DNA of 45,426 bases. It comes from Gammaproteobacteria bacterium (GTDB lineage: Bacteria; Pseudomonadota; Gammaproteobacteria; Pseudomonadales; Pseudohongiellaceae). Of the stretch, positions 33,923 through 45,393 are shown one piece after another. The notes below the pieces were generated by a model. The model worked only from the letters and a program-made list of their open reading frames with translations. It made no database searches and had not been told where the DNA came from. Location of the stretch: contig JAESQX010000108.1 in the NCBI GenBank assembly GCA_016764875.1, forward strand, positions 1-45,426, written 5' to 3'. The stretch's first letter is position 1, and each line of letters begins with the position of its first letter. Both the position numbers and the translations under genes were made by a program.

Positions 33923-34134
33923 CGTAATATGTTAGCGTACTACAGGCTCTGGAACATGAGTAAAAAAGGCACCTGTTCACAAAAACAGCAACCATTTCAA
34001 GGGATCTCATATCCCCAGGGTGTGCAGGGGCTAGTGAAAAGCATCCTTAGACAATCCGCCTACGACCTTCTATTCTCCAAGGCGGCCTTCAGCGGGCAGC
34101 AGGTCGCTAATAAAAATGAAAACCGGGAGTAAAC

Positions 34135-35544
34135 ATGGCTACTGACGCAAACGCCTCATCGGAAACCGTGGATGCCCATACGCAGCAAAGTATGCGCAAG
34201 GTAGCCATGACAGCGCTGGCGGGAACCAGCATAGAGTGGTATGACTTTTTCCTCTACGGCACGGCGGCGGCCCTGGTGTTTCCGGGTGCATTTTTCCCGG
34301 AAGACATGCCGCCCATGGTTGCCTTGATTGCTTCATTCAGCACCTTTGCCGTGGGGTTCATCGCCAGACCCCTGGGGGGAATCATTTTTGGTCACTTCGG
34401 TGACCGGGTTGGCCGCAAGCGTACTCTGGTAGTTGCCCTTATGATGATGGGTGTGGGCACCACGGCGGTGGGTCTGCTGCCTACCTATTCCACTATCGGT
34501 GTATTGGCGCCATTGACCCTGGTGTTGTTGCGTTTTATTCAGGGGTTGGCAATCGGAGGTCAATGGGGTGGAGCAATGTTGCTGGTGACGGAAAGTGCAC
34601 CCGCCGATAAGCGCGGATACTACGGTGCCTTTGCCCAGGCAGGCGCACCGGCTGGCGTAATACTGGCCAACCTGGCATTTCTGTTAATCAGCGGCATTGT
34701 ATCCGAAGAGGCGTTTCTCAGTTGGGGCTGGCGTATTCCGTTTATTGCCAGCGTCGCGCTGATTGGTATCAGTATGTATGTTCAGATAAATCTGGAAGAT
34801 ACCCCGGCATTCAAGGAGTTGGAAAAGCGTAAGGCTCAACACCCGCCCAGTGGTGAGAGCATTATGCCTCCGGGAGAAGCATTTGAAGCGGTGGTGGCCG
34901 AAAAAGTACCAGCCGCCAGCCGTTCTCCGGTACTGGAAGCGCTGCGGCTTTACCCTGGTCGAATCGCCCTGGCGGCGGGGGCTTTCGTCTCCATCCAGGT
35001 AACCTTTTATATAATGATTGCCTTTGTAGTAGCTTATGGCAGCAATGAGGCAGGTCTGGGCCTACCACGAAATACCATGCTGTTGGCGGTGTTAATTGCA
35101 GCGGGAGTACAGATACCCTTTCAGTTCTGGGCTGCTTCCTACTCCGATCGGCATGGCCGTCGGGGCATTTATCTAGCCGGTGCGGTACTTTCAGGAATCT
35201 GGGCTTTCGCCACATTTCCCTTGATTGATACCGGGAATTTTCTGCTGATCGTGATTGGAATTTCCGGTGGTCTGGGATTCCTTGGTATGCAGTATGGACC
35301 GCAGGCGGCTTTTTTTACCGAACTGTTCAGTACCCATGTTCGTTATTCCGGTGCTTCGCTGGGATACCAGATAGGGGCGATTTTAGGTGGTGCTTTTGCC
35401 CCCACCATTGCGGTACTTTTGTGGACCCAATACGGAATAATTTACGTATCCTGGTACATTGCACTGGCGGCTGTTATTTCCATAATCTCAGTGCTGATGC
35501 TGACGGAAACCCACGGCACGGATATTCACGCGGTGGAGAATTAG
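34135..35544 (+). CDS. MFS transporter of the metabolite:H+ symporter (MHS) family
   Basis: The 469-residue, 12-helix transporter starts at ATG 34135 with a GGGAG site 5 bases upstream. The MFS loop motif GHFGDRVGRKRT sits between helices 2 and 3 (about residues 82-93) and a second copy-like motif SDRHGRRG lies in the other half. The opening TSIEWYDFFLYGTAAALVF and the GLAIGGQWGGAMLLVTE segment (helix 4) are typical of the MHS subfamily (ProP, ShiA, KgtP, citrate and dicarboxylate symporters). The central loop (KRKAQHPPSGESIMPPG) is unusually long. Substrate is not predictable, probably an organic acid or betaine. Confidence 0.9.
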   Translation: MATDANASSETVDAHTQQSMRKVAMTALAGTSIEWYDFFLYGTAAALVFPGAFFPEDMPPMVALIASFSTFAVGFIARPLGGIIFGHFGDRVGRKRTLVVALMMMGVGTTAVGLLPTYSTIGVLAPLTLVLLRFIQGLAIGGQWGGAMLLVTESAPADKRGYYGAFAQAGAPAGVILANLAFLLISGIVSEEAFLSWGWRIPFIASVALIGISMYVQINLEDTPAFKELEKRKAQHPPSGESIMPPGEAFEAVVAEKVPAASRSPVLEALRLYPGRIALAAGAFVSIQVTFYIMIAFVVAYGSNEAGLGLPRNTMLLAVLIAAGVQIPFQFWAASYSDRHGRRGIYLAGAVLSGIWAFATFPLIDTGNFLLIVIGISGGLGFLGMQYGPQAAFFTELFSTHVRYSGASLGYQIGAILGGAFAPTIAVLLWTQYGIIYVSWYIALAAVISIISVLMLTETHGTDIHAVEN

Positions 35545-35704
35545 CGCTTCTTTTTCAATGACACCTGCCATTCGCGGGCTTGATGTAAGCCGTCCCAGAC
35601 GTTGAGAATTCAGCGGAAGTAGTTATTCAGCTTTCTTTTTATTTGCGGCGAATTTACTATGACTGTTAACCGGTCGTTAAGGATATAGGTGTCAGTCTTT
35701 TTGA

Positions 35705-35716
35705 GTTCCCGGGAAC
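35705..35716. promoter_or_regulatory. Perfect palindrome upstream of the AsmA-family gene
   Basis: GTTCCCGGGAAC is a 12-base perfect palindrome located 20-30 bases before the AsmA-family start codon. It lies close to TTGAGT (35701-35706), a possible -35, and could be an operator that overlaps the promoter. This is tentative. Confidence 0.25.
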
Positions 35717-35736
35717 CTCTAATTTAATGCTGTGCT

Positions 35737-38700
35737 ATGAAGAAAACCGCTAAAGTCACTCTCGCCGTTGCAGGTTTATTTTTCACTGTTATCCTGGTGG
35801 CAGTAATTGCTGTTGTCACCCTTGATCCCAATGACCATAAGGAATGGATAGCCGAAAAGTTTCAACAACAAACGGGCAGGACACTTTCCTTTGCAGGGGA
35901 TATTGGCCTTACGCTATATCCCTGGTTCGGTTTGAGTCTTAACCAGGTTTCCATCGGCAACACCGCCGGTTTTGAACAGGAATTCATCTTCTCGGCTGAA
36001 AGCCTGGACCTGCGGGTTAAGCTTTTACCTGCGCTGCGCAATCATTTCGAAATTGACACAGTCCAGCTTTACGGTGCCGAGCTTAATCTGACGATTAATG
36101 AGGCCGGTGTAGCCAATTGGGTGGACCTGTCATCCGCTCCCGTGGCTCAGGAATCAGGTCCTGGTGATGACGATGCTGGTTTGCCCTTGAGCAATATCGT
36201 GTTGGGTGGCGTTGACATACAAAATGCCACTGTCCGGTTTAAGGATCTTAGCAAGGGAACGGCATACAACGTCAGCCATCTTACTTTCACCACGGACGAA
36301 CTTGTCTATGGTGTGCCCATCGATTTGACTCTCTCTGCTGCAGTAACTTCTACCCGGCCGGAAATCAGTGGGGATTTGGTTCTGGATGGAACGGTAAATT
36401 ACGACATTGACAATGGCCGTTATCAATTAGCACCATTAAATTTGCAGGTTGAGCTTGCTGGCGACAATATTCCCGGCGGTTCCGCTGAAATCAGTCTGAC
36501 TACCTCCGTTACTCTGGATTTGGAAAATGACACACTGCGGTTATCTGATCTGGAACTGAATGGTCTGAATACGCGCGTGCTTGCAACCGTTAATGGCCGG
36601 AACGTGACCAAAGGTTCTCCTGTTTATACGAGCGACTTTACGTTGTCGGGCCAGGACCTGTCGATTTTGTTTGCGGTGCTGGAAATAGAACCACTGGCCA
36701 GCCAGTTGGCAGCGCTCGATGATCGAACTTTTGAACTGGAGACTTCTGTGACCCTGGATGTAGCTCACAATAGTGTAGATGTTTCACGACTGGCAGCGAC
36801 TCTGTTAGGCGCCAACCTGGAGGGTGCGTTTCAAGCCAGTAACATTGGCAGCGAAAATGCCATTGTGCGAGGCGATTTGAATGCCTCTGGTCCAGACTTG
36901 CCCCTGGTGGTGGAGGTGCTGGGGCAGATTAGCGGCGGCAGGGAATCCCGGCTCAGTGAAGCGGGTCGAAGACTGCGCACTATTACAGACAAAGAGTTTT
37001 TCGTGAACACCCAATTCGATGCCGATTTGCAGGCTGGTAATGTCATTATTTCCACACTTGATGCGCGCCTGCTGGGGGCCAGCCTTCAGGGCAGGTTGAC
37101 GGCCAGCGATGTTCAGTCTGATTCCCCACTGGTTGAAGGAGCCCTTAATGCAGAGGGTCCCGACCTTCCGCTGCTGATTCAGACGGCTGGTTGGTTTCAA
37201 GGCGGCACTGAATCCACCGTGTTTCAGTACGGCGAGAGGTTTGACGCCATTAGCGACAAGTCGTTTGTTGCCACGGCGGAATTTGATGTGGACCTGCAGC
37301 AGGGCAATATTGAGATGCCTGTTTTAACGGGCAGTGCAATGGGGCTTCGGTTTGAAGGAAATATCAGTACCCAAAACATGACGGATCGTAACGGCACTGT
37401 TGATGGATCTTTCCACCTGGACGGGAGTAATCTGGCTGAGGTAATGGCCAGCATCTCGCAACAGGAATTGGGGGACGTATTGCAGTCACTGGCAATGGAG
37501 ATTCAGCTTTCCGGCAGTCGCAACAATCTTGTCATTGATCCCCTGCAGCTGGAACTGATAGTGGCCGCAGAGCGCATTCCCAATTCACCGGTGACGCTTC
37601 AGATGAAAGCGGCCACCCGGATCAATATGGACCAGGAAACCCTGACCGTTGATTCCTTTAGTTTGAAAGGTCTTGGTCTGGACGCCACTGGTCGAATCAA
37701 TGCCAGCGGAATATTCGACACGCCAGCCTTTGACGGTCGGCTTGAACTGGCAAGTTTTAATCCCAGGCAATTGCTACAGCAGCTGAACCAGAGCGTACCG
37801 GAGACGGCGGATAACGAGGTGCTGCAGCAATTGGCGCTGAGCACATCATTCGATGGCACCATGGACAGTATTAAGCTCAGTGAACTGGAATTGTTGCTTG
37901 ATGATTCGATGCTCAGAGGTGAAGTGGCTGTTATCGGGTTTGCTGAACCGGCCGTGGAATTTGATCTGGCGGTTGACCAGTTAAACGTGGACCGTTATCT
38001 GCAACCGGATACCACGGAGTCACAATCTGATCCTGCCAGCTCAACAGCTACCCGGATCCCTGTTGATCAGTTACAAAACTTGAATGTGCGGGGACAGCTT
38101 AAGATAGGTAGTTTGTCTGTTGCTGATATGGATTTAGCCGATCTGTCTCTGACTTTAAGTGCGGTAAATGGACAGTTAGACCTGGCACCTGTATCCAGCA
38201 ATCTTTACCAGGGATCCTTTGAAGGTAGTGTCAGGGTGTCAGTAAATGATGGTATCCCCCGTGCGCAGGTGGAAGCAGACCTGCGTCAGATTGACCTGGA
38301 ACCACTATTACAGGATTTGATGAACGCCACTTACGTCAGTGGCCATGGCAATCTGCAAATTGCCGTTACCGGTCAGGGGGCTGACACGGATGCCATGCTA
38401 CAAAGCCTCAATGGCACTGGACGTATTGATCTTGAAAACGGCGTGCTTACCGGTGTCGACGTGGCCAATGTGCTGGGGCAGTTGGAAACCATGTTGCGCA
38501 GCAGGCAACCCGGGGAGCTGCAGCGCGGTGAGCAAACCGCTTTCGATTCATTTTCCGGTACTCTGGCTATTTCCGACGGCGTGATCAGCACCCGTGATTT
38601 ACTGATAAAGTCACCCGGCTTTGCGGTTACCGGTCGCGGAACCTTGCTGGATCTGAGTAATGATGCCATTGATTTTTCCATGGTCACCTCGGTGGACAGT

Positions 38701-39006
38701 TCCACAGCAACACGTGATAGCCAGGAATATGATATCGGGGGTTACGATCTTCCCATTGCCTGTACCGGTACGGTCAGTGAGCCGCGATGTTTGCCAGATG
38801 GCAGAGAGATTCTTCGCGGCGTCGTGGTCCGGGAGGTTCAACGGCGTGTGGGAGATATTCTGGAACGAGCCATTGGAATTGAAAAGCCACCGGCCCCGGA
38901 TGTTGATAATAGTCAGGATCCACAGTCAGAACCGGAACCAGAACCGGAGCCAATAAATCCCAGGGATGAGTTGATTAATCGGGCACTGGACAGGTTGTTC
39001 AGGTAA
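35737..39006 (+). CDS. AsmA-family envelope protein
   Basis: The 1089-residue product has an N-terminal membrane anchor (residues 8-28) and a long periplasmic region. The N-terminal AsmA signature is clear: [20 protein letters not shown] and [22 protein letters not shown]. The middle has four similar modules starting near residues 274, 356, 445 and 535 (period about 82-90). The C-terminal AsmA_2-like part reads [24 protein letters not shown] and IDFSMVTSV (residues about 890-990). The end is acidic ([12 protein letters not shown]) and then helical. AsmA-like proteins are repeating beta-groove proteins thought to move phospholipids or regulate outer-membrane biogenesis. It stands alone between an MFS gene and convergent gltD. 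Confidence 0.9.
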   Translation: MKKTAKVTLAVAGLFFTVILVAVIAVVTLDPNDHKEWIAEKFQQQTGRTLSFAGDIGLTLYPWFGLSLNQVSIGNTAGFEQEFIFSAESLDLRVKLLPALRNHFEIDTVQLYGAELNLTINEAGVANWVDLSSAPVAQESGPGDDDAGLPLSNIVLGGVDIQNATVRFKDLSKGTAYNVSHLTFTTDELVYGVPIDLTLSAAVTSTRPEISGDLVLDGTVNYDIDNGRYQLAPLNLQVELAGDNIPGGSAEISLTTSVTLDLENDTLRLSDLELNGLNTRVLATVNGRNVTKGSPVYTSDFTLSGQDLSILFAVLEIEPLASQLAALDDRTFELETSVTLDVAHNSVDVSRLAATLLGANLEGAFQASNIGSENAIVRGDLNASGPDLPLVVEVLGQISGGRESRLSEAGRRLRTITDKEFFVNTQFDADLQAGNVIISTLDARLLGASLQGRLTASDVQSDSPLVEGALNAEGPDLPLLIQTAGWFQGGTESTVFQYGERFDAISDKSFVATAEFDVDLQQGNIEMPVLTGSAMGLRFEGNISTQNMTDRNGTVDGSFHLDGSNLAEVMASISQQELGDVLQSLAMEIQLSGSRNNLVIDPLQLELIVAAERIPNSPVTLQMKAATRINMDQETLTVDSFSLKGLGLDATGRINASGIFDTPAFDGRLELASFNPRQLLQQLNQSVPETADNEVLQQLALSTSFDGTMDSIKLSELELLLDDSMLRGEVAVIGFAEPAVEFDLAVDQLNVDRYLQPDTTESQSDPASSTATRIPVDQLQNLNVRGQLKIGSLSVADMDLADLSLTLSAVNGQLDLAPVSSNLYQGSFEGSVRVSVNDGIPRAQVEADLRQIDLEPLLQDLMNATYVSGHGNLQIAVTGQGADTDAMLQSLNGTGRIDLENGVLTGVDVANVLGQLETMLRSRQPGELQRGEQTAFDSFSGTLAISDGVISTRDLLIKSPGFAVTGRGTLLDLSNDAIDFSMVTSVDSSTATRDSQEYDIGGYDLPIACTGTVSEPRCLPDGREILRGVVVREVQRRVGDILERAIGIEKPPAPDVDNSQDPQSEPEPEPEPINPRDELINRALDRLFR

Positions 39007-39046
39007 ACCGAATCTGTGTCAGGCAACACCCTTTCTGCTTGCAAAA

Positions 39047-40483
39047 TCAGCGGCGTAGGAAGCTCTCTATTTGTTCCGCCACTTTACGGCCTTCATCAAT
39101 AGCCCTGACCACCAATGACTGGCCGCGGCGGCAGTCCCCCGCTGCAAATACTTTTTCGTGACTGGTAAGGAAGGTCCCATATTCAGCCTTGTAATTGGAC
39201 CTGGGATCCAGTTTTAGTACCAGAGGGTCACTGACATAGTGCTCCGGCCCCAGAAATCCCATGGAAAGGAGTATCAGATCGGCTTCCCAGAACTGGATGG
39301 TGCCGGGAACCTCTTTAAAGCTCTGATCTACCTCTACCGTGTTAATGCCCAGCAATTTGCCATTTTCGTCGGTGACGAATTCCTTTCCGGAAATGGAATA
39401 AACTCGCGGGTCAGTATCAAACTTACAGGCCGCTTCTTCATGGCCATAATCTACACGATAGATTGTTGGCCACAATGGCCAGGGATTATTTTCAGCCCGG
39501 GTCACTGGAGGTTTGGCCATGATTTCGAAATTCACCAGTGACTTGCAACCGTGACGCAGGGAAGTACCAATACAGTCGGTACCCGTGTCACCACCGCCAA
39601 TGACAATCACATTCTTGCCTTTGGCACTGATAAAATTGCCGTTTTCCAGATTGGAATCCAACAGGCTTTTGGTATTGGCACGGAGAAAATCCATGGCGAA
39701 ATGGATACCTTCCAATTCCCGGTTGGGGATCTTTAAATCTCGTGGTGTGGTGGCACCGGTCGCCAACAGCAGGGCATCGGTTTCGTCCAGTAGTTTATTG
39801 ACGTCAATTCCGTTGGGGCCGGCACTGCCCACATCAGCATTAACCACAAAATTGACTCCTTCCGCTTTCAATAGATTTACGCGTCGCTCTACAACATCTT
39901 TCCCCAGTTTCATATTGGGAATACCGTACATCAGCAGTCCGCCTATGCGGTCATCCCGTTCGTAAACAGTAACCTCGTGACCGGTCTGATTCAGTTGGGC
40001 GGCAGCGGCAAGGCCTGCTGGGCCGGAGCCAACAATAGCTATCTTTTTTCCGGAGCGAAAAGTGGGGGGGTTAGCTTTTACCCAACCCTCTTCAAAACCT
40101 TTATCGATAATCGCGTTCTCGATATTTTTAATGGTAACAGCAGGTTCATTAATACCGAGTACACAGGCACCTTCACAGGGTGCCGGGCACACTCTGCCAG
40201 TGAATTCGGGAAAATTATTGGTCTTGTGTAAACGGTCAAGCGCCTCCTTCCACTGACCCTTGTAAACCAGATCGTTCCACTCAGGAATCAGGTTATAAAC
40301 CGGGCAGCCGTTTACTGACTGGCAGAAAGGTACACCACAGTCCATGCAACGGGCACCCTGAGTGGTCAGATGACCTTCATGGTGATCGGTGTATATTTCA
40401 TTGTAATCCAGTAATCGCTCGGCGATATCGCGGTACGGTCCCACTTCACGATCGAATTCTTTAAAGCCGGTAGGTTTTCCCAT
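39047..40483 (-). CDS. gltD: Glutamate synthase (NADPH) small subunit
   Basis: GltD passes electrons from NADPH via FAD and iron-sulfur clusters to GltB for glutamate synthesis from glutamine and 2-oxoglutarate. The 478-residue product has the N-terminal cysteine sets for two [4Fe-4S] clusters (Cys46, 49, 54, 60 and Cys99, 103, 107), an FAD motif GSGPAGLAA (152-160) and an NADPH motif [10 protein letters not shown]. The C-terminal [19 protein letters not shown] closes the FAD site. It is 48 bases downstream of gltB on the same strand. Confidence 0.96.
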   Translation of the reverse strand: MGKPTGFKEFDREVGPYRDIAERLLDYNEIYTDHHEGHLTTQGARCMDCGVPFCQSVNGCPVYNLIPEWNDLVYKGQWKEALDRLHKTNNFPEFTGRVCPAPCEGACVLGINEPAVTIKNIENAIIDKGFEEGWVKANPPTFRSGKKIAIVGSGPAGLAAAAQLNQTGHEVTVYERDDRIGGLLMYGIPNMKLGKDVVERRVNLLKAEGVNFVVNADVGSAGPNGIDVNKLLDETDALLLATGATTPRDLKIPNRELEGIHFAMDFLRANTKSLLDSNLENGNFISAKGKNVIVIGGGDTGTDCIGTSLRHGCKSLVNFEIMAKPPVTRAENNPWPLWPTIYRVDYGHEEAACKFDTDPRVYSISGKEFVTDENGKLLGINTVEVDQSFKEVPGTIQFWEADLILLSMGFLGPEHYVSDPLVLKLDPRSNYKAEYGTFLTSHEKVFAAGDCRRGQSLVVRAIDEGRKVAEQIESFLRR

Positions 40484-40531
40484 TAATACTTCTCTGCTTG
40501 CCTTTGATTCCAGTTCTTGTGGGCTAAAATA

Positions 40532-43500
40532 TCAAGCGGCGCTTGCCGCCGTAGCCAGTTCAGCCAGTACCCGTTTGTAATCGGTGGGCATTACTTTTAC
40601 GAATTGATGCAGGCTGTCTTCCCAGCAATCAAGTATCCGTTTGGCCACCGGCGATTCGGTATGGGTGTGATGGTTTTCAATCAGGGTTTTCAACTCGGTA
40701 ATGTCCGTCGCTGCAGTAAGTTTCTCCAGTTCAAAAGAATCCATGTTGCACATTTTGGGAAATTCTCCATCTGGATCCCATACATAAGCTACACCACCGC
40801 TCATACCCGCGCCAAAATTGCGTCCGGTTTTACCTAGAACTACAACTCTGCCACCTGTCATGTATTCGCAGCCATGGTCTCCGATGCCTTCAACTACGGC
40901 TTTCGCACCGCTGTTTCGAACCGCAAATCTCTCTGCAACGATTCCTCTGATATAGGCTTCACCACCGGTGGCGCCATATAGGATAACGTTACCGGCAATA
41001 ACATTTTCTTCGGCGACAAAGGTACTGCTTCTGGGCGGATAAAGTATTATCTTGCCGCCCGATAATCCTTTACCGACATAGTCATTGGCATCGCCTTCCA
41101 CAGTGATGCTAATTCCTTTTGCCAGCCAGGCGCCGAGACTTTGTCCGGCCGAGCCGCAAAGTTTTATATTGATTGTGTCTTCGGGTAGCATATCCGCCCC
41201 AAAACGTTTGGCTACTTCGTTGGAAAGCATGGTGCCTACTACGCGGTTTGTATTAATAACCTCGTGTTCAATAAAAACCTTTTCACCGTTTTCCAGAGCT
41301 TTTTCAGCCAGCTTTATAAGTTCATTATCTAGGGCTTTATCAAGCCCGTGGTCCTGCTTTATAGTTTGATATACTTCCGTGCCTTCAAAAATTATTTGAG
41401 CCGGTTGCAGTAAAGCAGTCAGATCAAGCCCCTTGGCTTTCCAGTGATCAATGGCAATATTGGTGTCCAGCAGGTCGACTCGACCAATCATTTCATTCAC
41501 CGTGCGAACGCCAATGCCTGCCATAACTTCACGCATTTCCTCCGCCACCATGAACAGGTAATTGACTACGTGCTCTGGTTTTCCTTTGAATTTTTTGCGT
41601 AATTGTGGATCCTGAGTTGCAATACCCACTGGGCAGGTGTTCAGGTGGCATTTGCGCATCATGATACAGCCGAGGGAGATGAGCGGGGCTGTTGCGAATC
41701 CGAATTCCTCTGCGCCGAGCAAGGCTGCTATGGCAATATCCCGTCCGGTCTTGAGCTGGCCGTCGGTTTGCAGCACTACTCGTGAGCGCAGGTTATTCAT
41801 CACCAGAGTCTGATGAGTTTCCGCCACACCCAGTTCCCAGGGCAACCCGGCATGCTTGATAGAAGTGATCGGCGATGCGCCGGTACCGCCATCATGCCCT
41901 GCTATCACCAGATGATCAGTTTTTGCCTTGGTTACTCCGGCGGCAATGGTGCCAACACCGATTTCTGAAACCAGCTTCACACTTATCCTTGCGTCGCGGT
42001 TGGCGTTTTTAAGGTCATGAATCAGCTGGGCAATATCCTCGATAGAATAAATATCGTGGTGGGGAGGAGGGCTAATCAAACCGACTCCCGGGGTGGAATG
42101 CCTGATTCGGGCAATGTTTTCGTCAACCTTACTGCCGGGAAGCTCACCGCCTTCGCCGGGTTTGGCACCCTGGGCAATCTTGATCTGAAGCTCATCGGCA
42201 TTGCTTAAATACCAGGCAGTGACACCGAACCTGCCGGAAGCTACCTGTTTTATGGCAGACCGCTTGGAGTCTCCGTTGGCTAAAGGAATAAATCTTGCGG
42301 GATCTTCTCCGCCTTCCCCGGTATTGGATTTGCCACCCATTCGATTCATGGCTATTGCCAGGGATTCATGACTCTCCGGGGATATGGATCCAAGACTCAT
42401 GGCACCGGTGGCAAAGCGTTTGACGATTTCGCTGGCCGGTTCCACTTCTTCAATGGCGACAGCATCGTTAACATCGGTTCTGAATTTCAGCAAGCCCCGG
42501 ATTGTACAATTCCTGGTTGCATGTTCGTTTGCCTGTTGGGCAAAGGTAGCGTAGGCGTCAGTGTTGTTATTGCGGGCGGCAACCTGCAAATTAAAAATAG
42601 CGCTCGGATTCCACATGTGGGTCTCGCCACCGCTGCGCCAGTGAATATCTCCGGGATTCGGCAGTATCGGTATTCGATTGGCCGCATTTTTTGGGAAACC
42701 AATTTGATGTCGCCGTTCTGTTTCCTCAACCAGAACGTCAAAGCCTATTCCCTGAATAGGGCTTGCGGTCCCCACGAAGCAGCGATCGATAATTTCCTGT
42801 GCCAGCCCGACCGCTTCAAATATTTGCGCACCTTTATAGGAATGCAGCGTTGAAATGCCCATCTTGGCCATTACTTTCAGAATTCCCTTGGCAACGCCCT
42901 TTTTGTAAGCATTCACCAGAGTATCTTCATCCGGGTAAGAGTCGCCTAACAAGCCATCCTGATTTGCCTTCCATAGTGCTTCAAATGCCAGGTAGGGATT
43001 GATTGCGTCGGCACCGTACCCGGCCAACAGGCAGTGATGATGTACTTCTCTTGCCTCACCAGTTTCCACCACGATACCGATGCGTGTTCTTAAATGGCGG
43101 CTTACCAGATGATGGTGAACCGCCCCGCAGGCAACCAGTGCGCTGATCCCGATCCGGGTGTCGGAGATGGCCCGGTCAGAGAGGATTATAAAAGCGTAGC
43201 CTGCAGCGATGGCGTCAGAGGCCTCTTGGCAGATACCAATCAGTGACTCGTTATAGTGGCTGAGCGCACTTGGGTCATAGGTAATATCAATTACCCTGGA
43301 GCGCATGCCCTGGTGGTCCATATATTTAATGTTGGACAGCTGCTTGTTGGAAAGAATCGGGTGCGACAGGCTCAGCCGGTGGGCGTGGGATTCTTTAGTG
43401 TCCAGCAGATTACCTTCCGGCCCGATAAAACACTCCAGTGACATAACGACTTCTTCCCTGATGGAGTCGATGGGCGGATTGGTTACCTGGGCAAAAAGTT

Positions 43501-45097
43501 GCTTGAAGTAGTCATAAATCATGCGTGGTTTGTCGGAAAGGCAGGCCAGAGCAGAATCATTGCCCATTGAACCCAGCGGATCCCTCGCCTCGGTGACCAG
43601 CGGTATCAACATGAATTGCATGGTTTCGGTGGTGTATCCGAAGGCCTGCATACGGGGCAGCAGGTTTTCGCAATTCAATGAGTTTGCGGCACTTTCATGC
43701 CCCAGGTCTTCGAGGGTTACTTTTTGCTTTGCCAGCCATTCACCGTAGGGTCTTTTATTGGCAATGCCCTGCTTAAGTTCTTCATCCGGGATCAGGCGCC
43801 CTTGCTCGAAGTCCAGCAGGAACATTTTACCGGGCTGTAAGCGGCCTTTGAGTTTGACGTTTTCCGGTTCTACATGGATAACCCCTACTTCGGAAGCCAT
43901 AATACATTTGTCATCATGGGTAATGTAGTAGCGGCTGGGCCTTAAACCATTTCGATCCAACACGGCGCCAATGTATTTACCGTCGGTAAATACGATTGAA
44001 GCGGGGCCGTCCCAGGGTTCCATTATGGACGAATGGAACTCATAGAAATCTTTCTTCGCCTGGTCCATGTTGCGATCCGATTGCCAGGCCTCTGGAATCA
44101 TCATCATTACGGCTTCCTGTAAGGATCGGCCACCGAGAAGTAAAAATTCAAGGACCGTATCAAAGCTACCGGAATCGGAACAGTCGGGTTCGGTAATAGG
44201 GAATAAATCCTTCAGCTTGTCCTTGAACAGGTCAGTCTTCAAGGTGCCTTCCCGCGCCACCATCTGATTCAGGTTGCCGCGCAGGGTATTGATTTCACCA
44301 TTGTGACTCATGAAGCGGTTTGGTTGGGCGCGGTCCCAGGAAGGGAAGGTGTTGGTGCTGAAACGCGAATGCACCATGGCCAGATGTGTTTCGCAACTTG
44401 GGTTAGTCAAATCCTTATAAAAGGGGAACAACTGACCCGGTGTAAGCATGCCTTTGTAAACTATTACTTTGGTGGAAAGGCTGCAGGCATACAATTGCTT
44501 GGCTTCGACGAGAGACTGGTCACCGCGTAATGCATGGGTAAAGCGTTTACGGATCACGTACAAAATCCGTTCAAATTCCTCTCGGCTAAGTCCCTCGGCA
44601 GCGGCTATAAATAATTGCTCAATTTTGGGTTGAGCCATCAAGGCGGCGGGCCCTACGTCAGCGCCATGAGGATCAATGGGTACTTCGCGCCAGCCCAGCA
44701 GAGTTTGCCCTTCTTCATCAATGAAGCGGTTGATTGTCTCACGGCACTTTTTACGCTCTTCATCTATCTGTGGCAAAAAGATATTGCCCACTGTATATAG
44801 ACCCGGCGCAGGAAGTTCCACACCAAGCTCATGCCGGGCCAGCTTCTGGAAAAAGCTATGGGGCAGGGCCATTAAAATTCCAGCGCCGTCACCGGTGTTA
44901 GCTTCAAAGCCACAACCGCCGCGGTGGTCCATGCGGGAATTCAGGTGATAGGCATCCAGCATAATCTGGTGAGAAGGATTCCCCTTGATGTTGGCGACAA
45001 ATCCGACACCGCAGGAATCTTTTTCATTAGCAGGATCGTATAAACCGTTTTTTTGAGGAAACCCGAATTTTGGTGGGATTATGCTATTGCTTTTCAT
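40532..45097 (-). CDS. gltB: Glutamate synthase (NADPH) large subunit
   Basis: GltB makes glutamate from glutamine and 2-oxoglutarate. The frame opens at a TTG (45118), but I prefer the ATG at 45097 (1521 residues). The N-terminal class-II amidotransferase domain has its catalytic cysteine in DSCGVGF (Cys29); in homologues a short propeptide is removed before it. The FMN-binding synthase domain shows GEGGEDPARF, KPGEGGELPGSKV and HDGGTGASPITSIKHAGLPW. The [3Fe-4S] cluster site CIMMRKCHLNTCPVGIATQ is near residue 1143. The C-terminal GXXGXXXG-rich beta-helix repeats are present (GGRVVVLGKTGRNFGAGMSGG). A full-length, intact gene; gltD follows. Confidence 0.96.
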   Translation of the reverse strand: MKSNSIIPPKFGFPQKNGLYDPANEKDSCGVGFVANIKGNPSHQIMLDAYHLNSRMDHRGGCGFEANTGDGAGILMALPHSFFQKLARHELGVELPAPGLYTVGNIFLPQIDEERKKCRETINRFIDEEGQTLLGWREVPIDPHGADVGPAALMAQPKIEQLFIAAAEGLSREEFERILYVIRKRFTHALRGDQSLVEAKQLYACSLSTKVIVYKGMLTPGQLFPFYKDLTNPSCETHLAMVHSRFSTNTFPSWDRAQPNRFMSHNGEINTLRGNLNQMVAREGTLKTDLFKDKLKDLFPITEPDCSDSGSFDTVLEFLLLGGRSLQEAVMMMIPEAWQSDRNMDQAKKDFYEFHSSIMEPWDGPASIVFTDGKYIGAVLDRNGLRPSRYYITHDDKCIMASEVGVIHVEPENVKLKGRLQPGKMFLLDFEQGRLIPDEELKQGIANKRPYGEWLAKQKVTLEDLGHESAANSLNCENLLPRMQAFGYTTETMQFMLIPLVTEARDPLGSMGNDSALACLSDKPRMIYDYFKQLFAQVTNPPIDSIREEVVMSLECFIGPEGNLLDTKESHAHRLSLSHPILSNKQLSNIKYMDHQGMRSRVIDITYDPSALSHYNESLIGICQEASDAIAAGYAFIILSDRAISDTRIGISALVACGAVHHHLVSRHLRTRIGIVVETGEAREVHHHCLLAGYGADAINPYLAFEALWKANQDGLLGDSYPDEDTLVNAYKKGVAKGILKVMAKMGISTLHSYKGAQIFEAVGLAQEIIDRCFVGTASPIQGIGFDVLVEETERRHQIGFPKNAANRIPILPNPGDIHWRSGGETHMWNPSAIFNLQVAARNNNTDAYATFAQQANEHATRNCTIRGLLKFRTDVNDAVAIEEVEPASEIVKRFATGAMSLGSISPESHESLAIAMNRMGGKSNTGEGGEDPARFIPLANGDSKRSAIKQVASGRFGVTAWYLSNADELQIKIAQGAKPGEGGELPGSKVDENIARIRHSTPGVGLISPPPHHDIYSIEDIAQLIHDLKNANRDARISVKLVSEIGVGTIAAGVTKAKTDHLVIAGHDGGTGASPITSIKHAGLPWELGVAETHQTLVMNNLRSRVVLQTDGQLKTGRDIAIAALLGAEEFGFATAPLISLGCIMMRKCHLNTCPVGIATQDPQLRKKFKGKPEHVVNYLFMVAEEMREVMAGIGVRTVNEMIGRVDLLDTNIAIDHWKAKGLDLTALLQPAQIIFEGTEVYQTIKQDHGLDKALDNELIKLAEKALENGEKVFIEHEVINTNRVVGTMLSNEVAKRFGADMLPEDTINIKLCGSAGQSLGAWLAKGISITVEGDANDYVGKGLSGGKIILYPPRSSTFVAEENVIAGNVILYGATGGEAYIRGIVAERFAVRNSGAKAVVEGIGDHGCEYMTGGRVVVLGKTGRNFGAGMSGGVAYVWDPDGEFPKMCNMDSFELEKLTAATDITELKTLIENHHTHTESPVAKRILDCWEDSLHQFVKVMPTDYKRVLAELATAASAA

Positions 45098-45181
45098 ATA
45101 TCCAGTTGTCTCATGCAAATTGCCGGAACGCTGGCGGGTTTCAACGAACGTTTAGCATACAGATAACTGCTCTTGCACTAC

Positions 45182-45310
45182 TTAGCAAAATCCGATCTGG
45201 CTTACTGCAACATTTGTATCGCCGCGAGTCCCCCATGCAACCAAGACTTTGTCTTGCTGCTCCGTGTTTTTTGAGCTGCTGGGGTATCCCGATGTGGCCC
45301 GGGGTTTCAT
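45182..45310 (-). CDS. Possible 42-codon leader ORF upstream of gltB
   Basis: In the region between the candidate promoter and gltB, the minus strand has an ATG (45310) with AAGGGA 6 bases in front of it, opening a 42-residue frame (MKPRATSGYPSSSKNTEQ, later VLVAWGTRGDTNVAVSQIGF) that ends in TAA 84 bases before gltB. A ribosome-binding site this good in a leader is suggestive of a leader peptide, but the composition is unremarkable and no run of regulatory codons is visible. Chance is a real alternative. Confidence 0.25.
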   Translation of the reverse strand: MKPRATSGYPSSSKNTEQQDKVLVAWGTRGDTNVAVSQIGFC

Positions 45311-45365
45311 TATGTATCCCTTCCCGGAATCAACCGCAATTGACGGTCACCGAAAAGGGCCGAAC

Positions 45366-45393
45366 ACAATACCATCGGGAAAATATATGTCAA
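45366..45393 (-). promoter_or_regulatory. Candidate sigma-70 promoter for gltBD
   Basis: On the minus strand, TTGACA (45388-45393) and TATTGT (45366-45371) are 16 bases apart: a perfect -35 and a fair -10. Transcription would begin near 45358, leaving a leader of about 260 bases before the gltB ATG. Another nearer promoter cannot be excluded. Confidence 0.45.

Noticed and set aside
33956-34132. A 58-codon plus-strand frame (MSKKGTCSQKQQPFQG...) directly before the MFS gene
   Set aside because: Its start lacks a clear ribosome-binding site, the protein has no recognisable features, and it spans the expected promoter region of the MFS gene. It may be real but is not supported.
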